A DNA stretch of 59,962 bases from positions 1-59,962 of the forward strand of contig MEQX01000048.1 in assembly GCA_001770415.1 (NCBI GenBank), given 5' to 3'. Below the pieces are notes generated by a model that saw nothing but the letters and a program-made list of their open reading frames with translations, had not been told where the DNA came from and made no database searches. Shown one piece after another: positions 1-8,105 of this stretch (position 1 is the first letter of the stretch; every line of letters starts with the position of its first letter). Origin of the DNA: Betaproteobacteria bacterium RIFCSPLOWO2_02_FULL_63_19 (GTDB taxonomy: Bacteria > Pseudomonadota > Gammaproteobacteria > Burkholderiales > SG8-39). The position numbers were made by a program, and so were the translations under genes.

Positions 1-1
1 G

Positions 2-442
2 ATGGCATTGTGGATGACGCGGTCCTTCCCGAAGGCAGGAATACTGCCGGCGGATTCGGAAACCGAGGTGAAGGCCATTTCGATCATGGCCTGGTGCGCA
101 TCGGGCATCCATCCGCACTTGACGCGCATCAATTCGCCGGTGAAGTTCTGCGATACCCCGGGTTCGGAGGAAAGCATCAACCGGCTGGCGGCCAAGGAAC
201 TCGACCATGTGTTCGGGATAGGGGACGGCATGCTCTCGGGGCGGGAGTATTTTTTCGGCCAGTGGTGCGCCGCCGATTCGCATTTTTTCTGGACGTGGCG
301 CAGGGCGACGCAATTCGGTCTGGATTTTTCGAAATACCGCAACTGCGTTGCGCATTTCGAGCGCATGCAGCAGCGCCCCGCCGTGAAGAAAGCTCTGGAG
401 TTCGAAAAACAGGTGCAGGCCGAGTTTGCCAAGGCGGCGTAG
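2..442 (+). CDS. Glutathione S-transferase-like protein, C-terminal part (5' end outside window)
   Basis: The reading frame is open to the left edge, so the N-terminal thioredoxin-like domain is presumably outside the window. The visible 146 residues look like the all-helical C-terminal domain of a GST. They include a segment around residues 85-100 (YFFGQWCAADSHFF) resembling the GST pattern in which a small insert precedes an Ala-Asp pair, followed by a helix ending in an 'RMQQRPAVKKAL' tail typical of bacterial GSTs. Such proteins use glutathione for conjugation, reduction or isomerisation in the cytoplasm. Substrate cannot be deduced. A gene graveyard follows immediately downstream. The family assignment is fairly good; the subfamily is unknown. 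Confidence 0.65.
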   Translation: MALWMTRSFPKAGILPADSETEVKAISIMAWCASGIHPHLTRINSPVKFCDTPGSEESINRLAAKELDHVFGIGDGMLSGREYFFGQWCAADSHFFWTWRRATQFGLDFSKYRNCVAHFERMQQRPAVKKALEFEKQVQAEFAKAA

Positions 443-531
443 GACACCCCGGTTTCGACACTGAACCCGCGCCAGCGGGAAGATAGCGGTAGAGTTATCG
501 GAGATCCCCAACGGTCGGTGCTGACTGAGTT

Positions 532-735
532 CGAGCGCGCGCCCGCAACGTGAGGATCGCGCGCCAGGGAAAAATGAACGACCGGCTCGGCACGCGCGAG
601 GTGGAGCAATATTGCGCTCTCGACGAACCCGCAGTGCAATTGGTACGGCGGGCGATGGCCAGCCTAGACGCTCGCGGTGTGCGGCTAGCACCGCATACTG
701 GCTGTCAGGTGTCAGACGTCCATACTCTCGGCAAT
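532..735 (+). pseudogene. Relic of comM/yifB (Mg-chelatase-like AAA ATPase), 3' end
   Basis: The translation from about 538 reads ARNVRIARQGKMNDRLG and then a segment REVEQYCALDEPA. This matches the C-terminal region of ComM/YifB, where an RQGK-x-N-x-x-L-x-x-x-E-I motif is followed by a Cys-x-Leu-Asp segment. After about 661 the match continues in the next frame (HRILAVR, comparable to the family's YHRILRVARTI) with two stop codons inside. The rest of the roughly 500-residue ATPase is missing. ComM is a helicase-like branch-migration factor in natural transformation; this copy is clearly non-functional. Confidence 0.6.
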
Positions 736-792
736 CTCCAGCACATCGTCGAACTCGACGCCGAGAGATGTAGAGGTCTTCGGGGCCGCGTA
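712..792 (-). pseudogene. Relic of tyrosine recombinase/phage integrase, C-terminal tail
   Basis: The minus strand encodes TSLGVEFDDVLEIAESMDV followed by a stop. This closely resembles the C-terminal tail of site-specific tyrosine recombinases, where a YLGVExDDxLEIAE segment follows the catalytic tyrosine. An in-frame stop lies at 793-795 and no upstream catalytic region is visible. The fragment overlaps the 3' end of the comM relic, suggesting that a mobile element once ended or was deleted here. Assignment rests on one short motif. Confidence 0.45.
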
Positions 793-997
793 CTAGGGCC
801 CGGTTAACGCCAGGTACCGGTCATTCAAGCGAGCGTGATTTGTTGACTGCGTCAGGCAGTTCGCGACCGACAACGGACGTAAGAGGCTGTCTCCAAGAAT
901 CGCTCCCGCGCGGTCGTTGGGGGCGCGCTGTCTCGCGCGCGTCACGGCGGCAAGGACCGTACCAAGTTTAAGCCCTATCCGGATCACTTCTCTCCTT

Positions 998-1942
998 TCA
1001 TTTTTCGCCCTGCGTTAGGGTCTTCCAAAATGGCCCCAGATACGGCCCGACCAAAGACAAAATCGTCAGCAAGATAAGAATCTTGCAGATAACCGAAGAA
1101 TAGAACACGGAATAGGAACCGTTGGAGATAAGAAGCGCCCGGTGGTAATTCGTTTCAACCATTTCGCCCAATACAAGTCCCAGCAGCAGCGGTATCGGGG
1201 TAAAGCCCCGCTTCAGCAGGACGTATCCCAGCGCACCAAAAGCAAGACTGATCATCACGTCGGCCATGACGTTGCGAATGGCAAAGCTTCCCAGCAGGCT
1301 CACGACGAGTATCAGCGGCACGATGACATTGTTGGGCAACAGCGTCACCACCGCAAGATGCCGGGACGCCGTCATGCCGACGAAGAAGACAAAAAACGAG
1401 GCCAGCGAAAGCGCGACGAACAGACTGTAGATGATCTGAGATTGTTCGGCGAATACCAGCGGGCCCGGAATGATGCCGAAAATGATCATGACCCCCAGAA
1501 AGACCGCCGCGCCCACGCTGCCCGGTATGCCCAGCGCAATAGTGCAGACGAGATCCCCGGGCATGCAGGAATTGGTGGCGGTTTCGGAAGCAAGCACACC
1601 CTCCGGTGTGCCTTGACCGAACTTTTCGGGATGCTTCGATACCCGTTTCGCATCCGCCCAGGCAAGCAGCCCGGCCGAACTTTGCCCGACTCCCGGAAGC
1701 ACGCCCACGAAAAGACCTATCAGCGCCGCACGAACCGCGGTTAGCGGATGCCGAAAATAGGCGCCCGCGCCCTCCCAGAAGCTGCCGGTGAGCTTTTCGA
1801 GGCGCGATATGGATGTCGCGCTTTCGGCCAGCACCAGCGCCTGGGTCACCGCGAACAGTCCCACCAGAGCTTGAATGAGCGGAATGCCGTCTTCGAGCGG
1901 CGAGCCGCGATAGCGGGTGACGAATCCCTCGGTGTTCGGATC
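998..1942 (-). pseudogene. tctA: Truncated TctA-family tripartite tricarboxylate transporter permease
   Basis: The sequence codes for the C-terminal 60% of a TctA large membrane subunit. It shows the GVLPGVGQSSAG loop, an ASETATNSCMPGDLV segment (TctA signature region), several hydrophobic helices and the family's ending LGEMVETNYHRALLIS. TctA is normally about 500 residues with 11-12 helices and works with TctB and a periplasmic TctC receptor. Here homology begins near 1942 (an EDGIPLI segment just before a GTG) and the frame has no ATG and no N-terminal helices. The residual frame of 288 codons is open from a GTG at 1864, but the product could not form a complete permease. No tctB is nearby. 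Confidence 0.75.
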
Positions 1943-2080
1943 CGCCGCTCCGTCACGCTGTGCATGACGCGCTAGAAGAAGGGATTGCCGTCGGCTCGTG
2001 CATGCAAGGCAGCGCAGCCGAGCGACAGTTGCTGTTTGATCTTATTCGATGCGCTTTGTCGCCTCCAGTATGCGCGGCGG

Positions 2081-3169
2081 TCACGGCGCGGGCTGGAAGC
2101 CCTTGTTAGTCCACTCGCTCAAATCGGCTCCGAACCACTCGGTCGGAAGCTCACGCCCGAGGCCGCCTTTCCTGCATGCCTTGTAGATCAACGCGCCTGC
2201 CGCGGCGAATTGAATCCCGACACCGGTGTTGCTCTTGTAAAAGATGATTTGCTTCGCTTCGGTTCTCCCGGGGTGCTTTCCGATTAGCACTTCTCCCAGC
2301 TCACAGACCTTGTCCCAACCGAATTTCCCCTCCTCGATCAAATCCAGGAGTTCGCGCTGCTGGTTCGTGATGGCGGTTCGTCGGCTGTTTAGCACGATGA
2401 AGTCGCTTCGGATCATGGTCGTAGAGTCCGCCTCGGTCCTGCGATGCACCCCATCCGTATTGGCGATGGTGGTGACGAGCTGGCCCGGCTCGAGCCAGTT
2501 GCCGTCAAATACGGGCTCGGATGAGTTGGTGGCCGACATGACGATGTCCGCACCCTTGATGGCGGCTTCCGGACCGGCGGCCGGCTGAACGTCGACGTCT
2601 AGCTGCTTCGAGGATTCTTGCGCAAATTGTTCGCGGTGATCCTTGTTGGGACTGTAGACCCTGACCTGCTCGATCTTTCGCACACAGCAGATCGCCTCCA
2701 GATTTCTCCGCGCTTCACTTCCGGAGCCGAACAGCCCGACCACCCGCGACTCCTTCCTTGACAGGGCGCGGTGCGCAACGCCTGTGGTCGCCCCGACCCG
2801 GATCGCGGATAGCGCGAAATCATGTATCAACGCGAGCGGCTCGCCGGTCTCCAGGCTGAAGAGCAGGAAGAATCCCCAACTCCGATTTGCCGGATAGCGA
2901 AAGTCCATGCGCTTCGAGCCTCCGACCAGGCGTTCCTGGACAATCGTGGAGTCGTAACGCAGCGCCGCTACGCCAAAGCTCGGCACGGCTCCGGGAATGA
3001 TGTTCGCCATGTATCCCGGCTTGTCGAGATCCGGTGGAACCTTGAAGCGTACTCGCGGGCTGTTTACCGCGACACCAAGGGCTTCCTCGGCGAAGGCGCG
3101 CTCCATGGCCTCGATGCAATCGGGCATCTTGAGAACCTGCTTCACCTCATCGTCGCTGATCAAGAGCAT
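2081..3169 (-). CDS. Ornithine cyclodeaminase / mu-crystallin family protein (copy 1)
   Basis: This 362-residue protein has the layout of the OCD/mu-crystallin family: an N-terminal MLLISDDEV strand, a central Rossmann segment GLFGSGSEA near residues 145-153 for NAD(P), the SAIRVGATTG arginine motif at about 121-130, and the final GVGIQFAA segment. Family members deaminate ornithine to proline or act as ketimine/imino-acid reductases or amino-acid dehydrogenases. The classical OCD lysine in GxK is not present; by eye the position reads FGVAALR (residues 65-71), so ornithine cyclodeamination is doubtful. The start is preceded by an AAAGGA ribosome site. The upstream region is interrupted by an IS4 element inserted 16 bp before the ATG. 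Two paralogues lie within 9 kb. Confidence 0.85.
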   Translation of the reverse strand: MLLISDDEVKQVLKMPDCIEAMERAFAEEALGVAVNSPRVRFKVPPDLDKPGYMANIIPGAVPSFGVAALRYDSTIVQERLVGGSKRMDFRYPANRSWGFFLLFSLETGEPLALIHDFALSAIRVGATTGVAHRALSRKESRVVGLFGSGSEARRNLEAICCVRKIEQVRVYSPNKDHREQFAQESSKQLDVDVQPAAGPEAAIKGADIVMSATNSSEPVFDGNWLEPGQLVTTIANTDGVHRRTEADSTTMIRSDFIVLNSRRTAITNQQRELLDLIEEGKFGWDKVCELGEVLIGKHPGRTEAKQIIFYKSNTGVGIQFAAAGALIYKACRKGGLGRELPTEWFGADLSEWTNKGFQPAP

Positions 3170-3193
3170 TCCGTCTGTCCTTTCATCTGGTTT

Positions 3194-4522
3194 CAGTAGT
3201 GTCCCAACGTTTTTCAGAGGAGAACGCCCTGGATCGGCGACATTGGCGGCTCTGAATTGGTCGGGAGATTTGGAAGCAATTGATTTATGGGTGTTGTTTC
3301 GAACATGGTCAGACTCAGGATTTGTAGGATTTCATAGAGGCTATGCGACAGCTTGAGCCGCCTCTTCACGATCGCGATCAGCACGTAGGTGCAGACCGCG
3401 ATCCAGATTTGCGTCTTCACGGCGTTCTCGCTGGTACCGAGAAATGCCTTGATGCGCAGGTGCTGCTTGATCCATTTGAAGAACAGTTCGACTTGCCAAC
3501 GCTGCCGGTACAACTGAGCGACCAGCTCGGGTTTCAATGCAAAGTTGTTGGTCAAGAACGTGACGCGCTTGCCAGATTCCTCGTCCCGCACCACGATCCT
3601 GCGCAAGGTGGTCGGATAGTCTTTGCTCGAATAGAACACCGTGAGCACGCCGGCCTGGTCGCACAGAACATTGGTATCGATGCGATCGACCGGGTGCGAG
3701 TAGCGCCGCTTGAACTTGGTGTTGCTCTTGGCGCGGGTGACGAAGAAAGCCTGTGCTTGATGAATGGCGAACAATCGAGAGAAATCCAGATACCCGCGAT
3801 CGAGCAAGTAGTACGCCCCCGGCTCGATGATCAGGTCGTCCAGAATATTGACCTCGTGGGTCTTGCCATCGGTAATGTGAATGAAGCTTGGGATCGCGCC
3901 GCGCAAATCCAACAAGGTATGCAACTTGATGGCGGCCTTGGCCGAACGGAACGGCGCCCACGGATAGATCGACAGGCACAGGTCGATGGTGGTGGCATCG
4001 AACGCATAGACCGTTGCGTCCAGATCCACCGCCAATGGATCGTCGGCATACAACGGCCGGGCAATGCCAATCAGATGCTGCGCAAAATCGGCGTATATCT
4101 GCCAGGGCCGCACCGCGTTCGCGTTGGACAGCGTGTTGCGCGAAATCGTCTTGCAGCGAAAGCCCATGTGGTACAGCCGCGCCGACTGGGCACGTAAGTT
4201 CACTTCGATATCTCTCAACGACTCGCGTGCAGTCAGCTGCGCAAAGGCCATCGCAAAGAACTGATCGAGGCAGGAAAATTCCTGCACTTTGTGATCGCCG
4301 CGATGCGTTGCCACGCAGCGGCGAAACGTGGAGAGCGGCACATGGGCCATGACCTGCGCAAACACGAGCATGCCTTGATGCATGGGAGCCTTCGGCGGAT
4401 ATCCGCAAAAGGCCTAAAGTCTGCGCCTCGACGTTCAAATCGAGACCAGACAAAATCGCTCGTTTCCGCATTTCAATCATTAACCTACAACCGTCTCAAG
4501 TGAAAACGTTGGGACACTACTG
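3194..4522 (-). mobile_element. IS4-family insertion sequence, 1329 bp, with 9-bp target duplication
   Basis: The ends are matching inverted repeats: cagtagtgtcccaacgtttt at 3194-3213 and its complement ending at 4522. The element is flanked by a perfect 9-bp direct repeat, atctggttt, at 3185-3193 and 4523-4531. A single transposase gene fills it. The intact ends, intact gene and exact target duplication point to a recent, probably still active insertion. It separates the OCD-family gene (2081-3169) from the amidohydrolase gene on its 5' side; both lie on the same strand and may once have been cotranscribed. Confidence 0.93.
3214..4383 (-). CDS. IS4-family DDE transposase
   Basis: The 389-residue protein catalyses cut-and-paste movement of the surrounding element. 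It has an N-terminal helical region like DUF4372, then an RNase-H-like core. The visible DDE residues are D129 in AFDATTIDL, D195 in LLDRGYLD and E299. The IS4 signature Y-(2)-R-(3)-E-(6)-K is complete as Y292, R295, E299 and K306 in LYRQRWQVELFFKWIK. The length is normal for IS4 relatives and no frameshift or stop is present. The gene almost fills the element, starting about 140 bp inside one inverted repeat and ending about 20 bp inside the other. Confidence 0.93.
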   Translation of the reverse strand: MHQGMLVFAQVMAHVPLSTFRRCVATHRGDHKVQEFSCLDQFFAMAFAQLTARESLRDIEVNLRAQSARLYHMGFRCKTISRNTLSNANAVRPWQIYADFAQHLIGIARPLYADDPLAVDLDATVYAFDATTIDLCLSIYPWAPFRSAKAAIKLHTLLDLRGAIPSFIHITDGKTHEVNILDDLIIEPGAYYLLDRGYLDFSRLFAIHQAQAFFVTRAKSNTKFKRRYSHPVDRIDTNVLCDQAGVLTVFYSSKDYPTTLRRIVVRDEESGKRVTFLTNNFALKPELVAQLYRQRWQVELFFKWIKQHLRIKAFLGTSENAVKTQIWIAVCTYVLIAIVKRRLKLSHSLYEILQILSLTMFETTPINQLLPNLPTNSEPPMSPIQGVLL

Positions 4523-4751
4523 ATCTGGTTTCTGAAATCCATGCGGCATCGGTGCCGCACTCCTGGTCGACGCGCATAAGGTGCTTTAAAGCGCCGGACT
4601 CCAGCCCGTTCCCGGAACGACTTGCACGGAGCAATGTATTCTCTTTGACAACCGTCACGTTGCTCGCGGCGACTGAATCTGGCAGCCCAAATCGGCGTGA
4701 AGACGAAATCCAAAATGAGGAATTGCTCGAGCGCCGTTACTTGACACTCAA

Positions 4752-5732
4752 TCATGAGCGCTTGTCTTGGAGTTTGAGTAGCCGCATCGCCGTCCCGGCA
4801 AGAATACCTTCTTTCAATTCTTGCTTGATTTCAAGACCTCTCACCGCGGCAATATACTCACGTAGCGACCCCATCCCTTTGCCGGTGTCGGTGCTCACAC
4901 CCGTAAAATCCTGAGGATAGTCTGAGGCAAATACCAGCCGCTCGGGAATGATGCCCAACAGAGCGCACCTTAACGCGGTAAGTCCCCCTTCGAAACCGCC
5001 GAGATCGAAGTAAAGCATATCGAAGTAGTCATTGAACGGCCGCTTGAGGGTCCCGAATCGGTAGGCCTTCGCGACCAGCCGGTCCTTGACGGCGGAAATA
5101 CCTCCCCCAAAATGACCGATCACAAAATTGAGTTTAGGGAAGCGATCGAGAATTCCGCCGGCGATGATTCGCGTAGTCGCGACCGAGAGGTCTATTTCTC
5201 TTCCGAGGACGCGCGGCAAGTCAAGATCAGTAAGAAATTCATAGCCTCGCGGCAACATCGCCGGGTGAACAAAGATGGGCACGTCCAATTCGCTCGCCTT
5301 TGCGTAGAAATCGTACAGCTCCGGCGAGTCAAGTGAGAGACCTTTTACCTGCGAGGTAATAGTGACGCCATGAAGACCCAATTCTCTTATCGCCCGATCC
5401 AACTCTTTCATCGCGGCTTTACCTTCGAGCACCGGAGCGTGCGCCAGCGCCGCGACCCGACCGGGAAATTTCTGTTGGAGTTCGGAGAACTTGTCGTTGA
5501 TGAACTGGCAATCTTCCAACGGAGCATCCCACCCGAGCAGACAGGAGAGTACGGAAACGTCAATTCCGGCCTCATCCATATCACGTAGCTGCGCCTCAGC
5601 ATCGTAGAGCTTCGCGTGCATGGTTAAATGCGGCATTGTTCCGTCTTTCGCGAACGAAGTCTTGTCCGAGTAGAGGCCTCTTTTTCGGGCGAGTTCCACT
5701 GGAACATAATGGCGCTGAAAATCGACAATCAC
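4752..5732 (-). CDS. Amidohydrolase_2 (ACMSD-like) family protein
   Basis: This protein of about 326 residues has the TIM-barrel pattern of the aminocarboxymuconate-semialdehyde decarboxylase family: IVDFQRHYVP at the N-terminus, a FVHPAML histidine, FVIGHFGGG, and the metal aspartate in FASDYPQDF. Members decarboxylate or hydrolyse small aromatic or semialdehyde acids using one divalent metal. The N-terminal H-x-H metal motif is D-F-Q-R-H here, so one histidine is replaced by Gln. I chose the GTG at 5732 because GAGGAG lies 6-8 bases upstream; an ATG at 5759 would add nine residues (MGPLSEERN) that include the ribosome site. The substrate is unknown. Confidence 0.8.
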   Translation of the reverse strand: MIVDFQRHYVPVELARKRGLYSDKTSFAKDGTMPHLTMHAKLYDAEAQLRDMDEAGIDVSVLSCLLGWDAPLEDCQFINDKFSELQQKFPGRVAALAHAPVLEGKAAMKELDRAIRELGLHGVTITSQVKGLSLDSPELYDFYAKASELDVPIFVHPAMLPRGYEFLTDLDLPRVLGREIDLSVATTRIIAGGILDRFPKLNFVIGHFGGGISAVKDRLVAKAYRFGTLKRPFNDYFDMLYFDLGGFEGGLTALRCALLGIIPERLVFASDYPQDFTGVSTDTGKGMGSLREYIAAVRGLEIKQELKEGILAGTAMRLLKLQDKRS

Positions 5733-5903
5733 GTTTCTCTCCTCTGAAAGTGGACCCAAAGCTCGGACGAGGGCATAGGGCCAAAATCGATATCCTCGGG
5801 TTCCTGCCTCACCCCCGGACTGATAAGACTGTGGAGGAACGCGGTGGCGGCGGAACTCGGCAATTTCCGCTGGAGACCGGACTCATGTTGCGACGGCCAG
5901 TCA

Positions 5904-7613
5904 TCATGGCGCGCCCCTAATTGTCCTTCTTACCGATTGCCTCTCGGGTCCGCCCGGTGCGCTGATCGGCGTCGGAATGGGCGTTCTTGACAACTGCGGT
6001 GCGCCGCACGCGTCACAAATGTCGACCCAACAGAGCCAGTTCGCATCGTCACGGAAGTCGCAGTCCTCGCGAAAATGGCTCAGGCGCGATTCGGTTCGGT
6101 ACAGCGATGCTCTCAGGATGAACTCGGCGGCAAGCAGCATCGCCTCGGTTTCCTTGAGTCTTACTAGCTCATGCGTGTGCGGCGCTCTGAGGGCGCCGAA
6201 CGTCTCGCGAAGCGTCGCCAGGCGATCGAGTGCGCGCTCAAGCCGCGCTGCATGCTTCCATACCGAGACGTCCCAGGCGAACATTAGCGCCTGGAGATCG
6301 CGAAGCACGCGGTCGCTCTTCGCCGCCTCCGCGTCGTTGCGCTCGCGATTGCTCTCCGCGTGCAACGCGCGCACTTCGTCAGCGTCGAGTACGGGCGCCC
6401 GCAGCCGGTCGAGTTCCTCCACCGCGCTGCGGCCTGCAATCCAGCCAGTACCGATGCACATGCCGATGTGGAATCCGGCAAAGTGGTTCGCTGCGCCCGC
6501 CTGGGCGAGTCCTGCCGACAGCAGCCCGGGTACGTCTGAGCGGCAAGCGGCGTCGGTGCGGATCCCCATCTTGGTCATCTGGTTCTGGGGATAGTAGGGT
6601 GTCGATCCGAATATCTCCGTCTGCGTCTCTTTGCCGAGTTTGCGGTAGAAGTACTCCATCCATTTCACTTTGCTCTTAATGAACGTTTCGCGAACCGGCT
6701 CGGGCACCAGTGACATATCGAGATACAGCGGGTCGTTGCCCTGCTGGTGCTCGATCGCCATCGCCCGGGCAATGCGCGGAACGTCCGCCTCGTCGCCCCA
6801 AACGGGCTCGTGACGCGGCATGAATTGCTCTCCCTTGGCGTTAACGAACCGCGCACCCTCCTGAATGGCAAAGGTGATGCCCTCGAAATAAAACCGCGGC
6901 GTCCCGGGCCGCGTATAGCTCAGCTCGGCGTTCCTCAAGGTCGCGCCGGCCTTGTACGCGAGCAGGGTCCCTGTCCCGGTGATGTCGCGCACGAACCCGG
7001 ACCGAAAAGTGATCGCGTTGGTACATACGACCGTGGCGCGCGCCTTGATCGCATAGAACTCGCCGGTTCGGCTGTGAATCCCGACCGCCCCGACGATCGC
7101 GTCGCCGCGCCCTCGCATCAGTCCGGTGACGAAAGTCCGGTCGAGAATCTGCACGCCCTCGGCTTCGAGACCCCGTCGCAGCCGCCAGGAAAATTCCAGG
7201 CCGCCCCCTTCGGGACAGAGGACACGTGTTTCATCGAGGCCGCGCGTGGGCCGGCGGATGTAGCGTCCCTTATCGTCCTTTGGAAACTTCAGATCGAGCC
7301 CTTCGAGATCTTTCAGGCGATTCCAGGACATCGCCAGCACCTCGCGGATCAGAAGCTGGTCCGCTATCCAGTCGTTGCCGGCGATGATCTCGCGCGTGAT
7401 CGCCTCCAAATCGTCATCTGGCTCGACCACAACGGTCCAGGCGTTGGAGAACGCGGTGTGGCCGGTGCGGCCGACGAGCCAGGTATCGGCGATCGTCACC
7501 CGCGTGCCCGGCGCGCCGTGGCGCTTGGCGGACAGCGCCGCGAGCAGGCCACCCGCCCCGGCGCCGATGACCAGGATGTCCGTGTCGATTAGGGTGCCGC
7601 TGAACCCGTTCAT
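5904..7613 (-). CDS. FAD-dependent oxidoreductase, fumarate reductase / adenylylsulfate reductase alpha-like
   Basis: The protein (about 569 residues) begins with a dinucleotide-binding fold, DILVIGAGAGGLLAA, followed by the GRTGHTAFSN region typical of the FrdA/SdhA/AprA flavoprotein family, where a His or equivalent contacts FAD. Later segments GLLSAGLAQAGAANHFAG and MCIGTGWIAGRSA are the FAD-domain closing motifs. The C-terminal 150 residues form the helical domain of this family. It immediately follows, on the same strand, a small 2[4Fe-4S] protein, an arrangement like AprA-AprB or soluble FrdA-FrdB. The start at 7613 is preceded by GGTGAA; an upstream GTG at 7631 is also possible. The substrate is unknown; a Bug receptor lies just upstream. 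Confidence 0.8.
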   Translation of the reverse strand: MNGFSGTLIDTDILVIGAGAGGLLAALSAKRHGAPGTRVTIADTWLVGRTGHTAFSNAWTVVVEPDDDLEAITREIIAGNDWIADQLLIREVLAMSWNRLKDLEGLDLKFPKDDKGRYIRRPTRGLDETRVLCPEGGGLEFSWRLRRGLEAEGVQILDRTFVTGLMRGRGDAIVGAVGIHSRTGEFYAIKARATVVCTNAITFRSGFVRDITGTGTLLAYKAGATLRNAELSYTRPGTPRFYFEGITFAIQEGARFVNAKGEQFMPRHEPVWGDEADVPRIARAMAIEHQQGNDPLYLDMSLVPEPVRETFIKSKVKWMEYFYRKLGKETQTEIFGSTPYYPQNQMTKMGIRTDAACRSDVPGLLSAGLAQAGAANHFAGFHIGMCIGTGWIAGRSAVEELDRLRAPVLDADEVRALHAESNRERNDAEAAKSDRVLRDLQALMFAWDVSVWKHAARLERALDRLATLRETFGALRAPHTHELVRLKETEAMLLAAEFILRASLYRTESRLSHFREDCDFRDDANWLCWVDICDACGAPQLSRTPIPTPISAPGGPERQSVRRTIRGAP

Positions 7614-7631
7614 GGTTTCACCGCGCGGCAC

Positions 7632-7880
7632 TCACCAGGGCCGCGGCCGGTTCCTGACGACCGGATGCACGTCGACGATAGTCTCCGGACAGAAGATCTC
7701 GCAACTGAAGCAAGTGATGCAATGCTCGCGAAACTTGATCACCGGAAGCAGCTTGTGTTGCGCGAGGTCGGGCACTTCGGATTCATGGGAGAAACGCTCC
7801 ATGTGAATCACGTCGGCCGGGCAGACCAAATCGCAGATGCCGCAACCGGTGCAGTGCGCAACGTCGATGGTTTCGATCAT
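7632..7880 (-). CDS. 2[4Fe-4S] ferredoxin-like subunit
   Basis: This 82-residue protein contains two cluster motifs, CTGCGICDLVCP and CITCFSCEIFCP, each C-x2-C-x2-C-x3-C followed by Pro. Such proteins pass electrons between a flavoprotein and a partner. The gene is directly upstream of the FAD-dependent oxidoreductase with only about 18 bases between the stop and the likely flavoprotein ATG, so the two are very probably subunits of one enzyme. The start at 7880 places MIETIDVAHCTGCG at the N-terminus as in related small ferredoxins; an in-frame ATG at 7925 would add 15 residues, and neither start has a strong ribosome site. Confidence 0.82.
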   Translation of the reverse strand: MIETIDVAHCTGCGICDLVCPADVIHMERFSHESEVPDLAQHKLLPVIKFREHCITCFSCEIFCPETIVDVHPVVRNRPRPW

Positions 7881-8105
7881 CCTCGGTGCGCCGTCAAGAC
7901 TAGAAAAAAAGTGTACGTAATCCACACTTCATAGTGAGACACATCCCTCGCGCAGGCGTTAGCATTGGATCGTAAACCTGACGCCGAAGAACCGGCATAT
8001 CAGGAGAATATCCTTGGGCACGGGCTGCGGCCACCGCGGCAGACTCGATGCTCCGACCCTTCGAGGATGACGAGAAGAGCCGGAGCATTGACCAGACCGG
8101 AGCAG

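Larger units (their letters stand above)
443..997. other. Gene-poor stretch with degenerate gene relics
   Basis: No intact gene is seen here. The stretch holds a degraded comM/yifB 3' end on the plus strand and a degraded tyrosine-recombinase 3' end on the minus strand, described separately. The remainder shows no recognisable coding, RNA or repeat structure. Confidence 0.6.
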
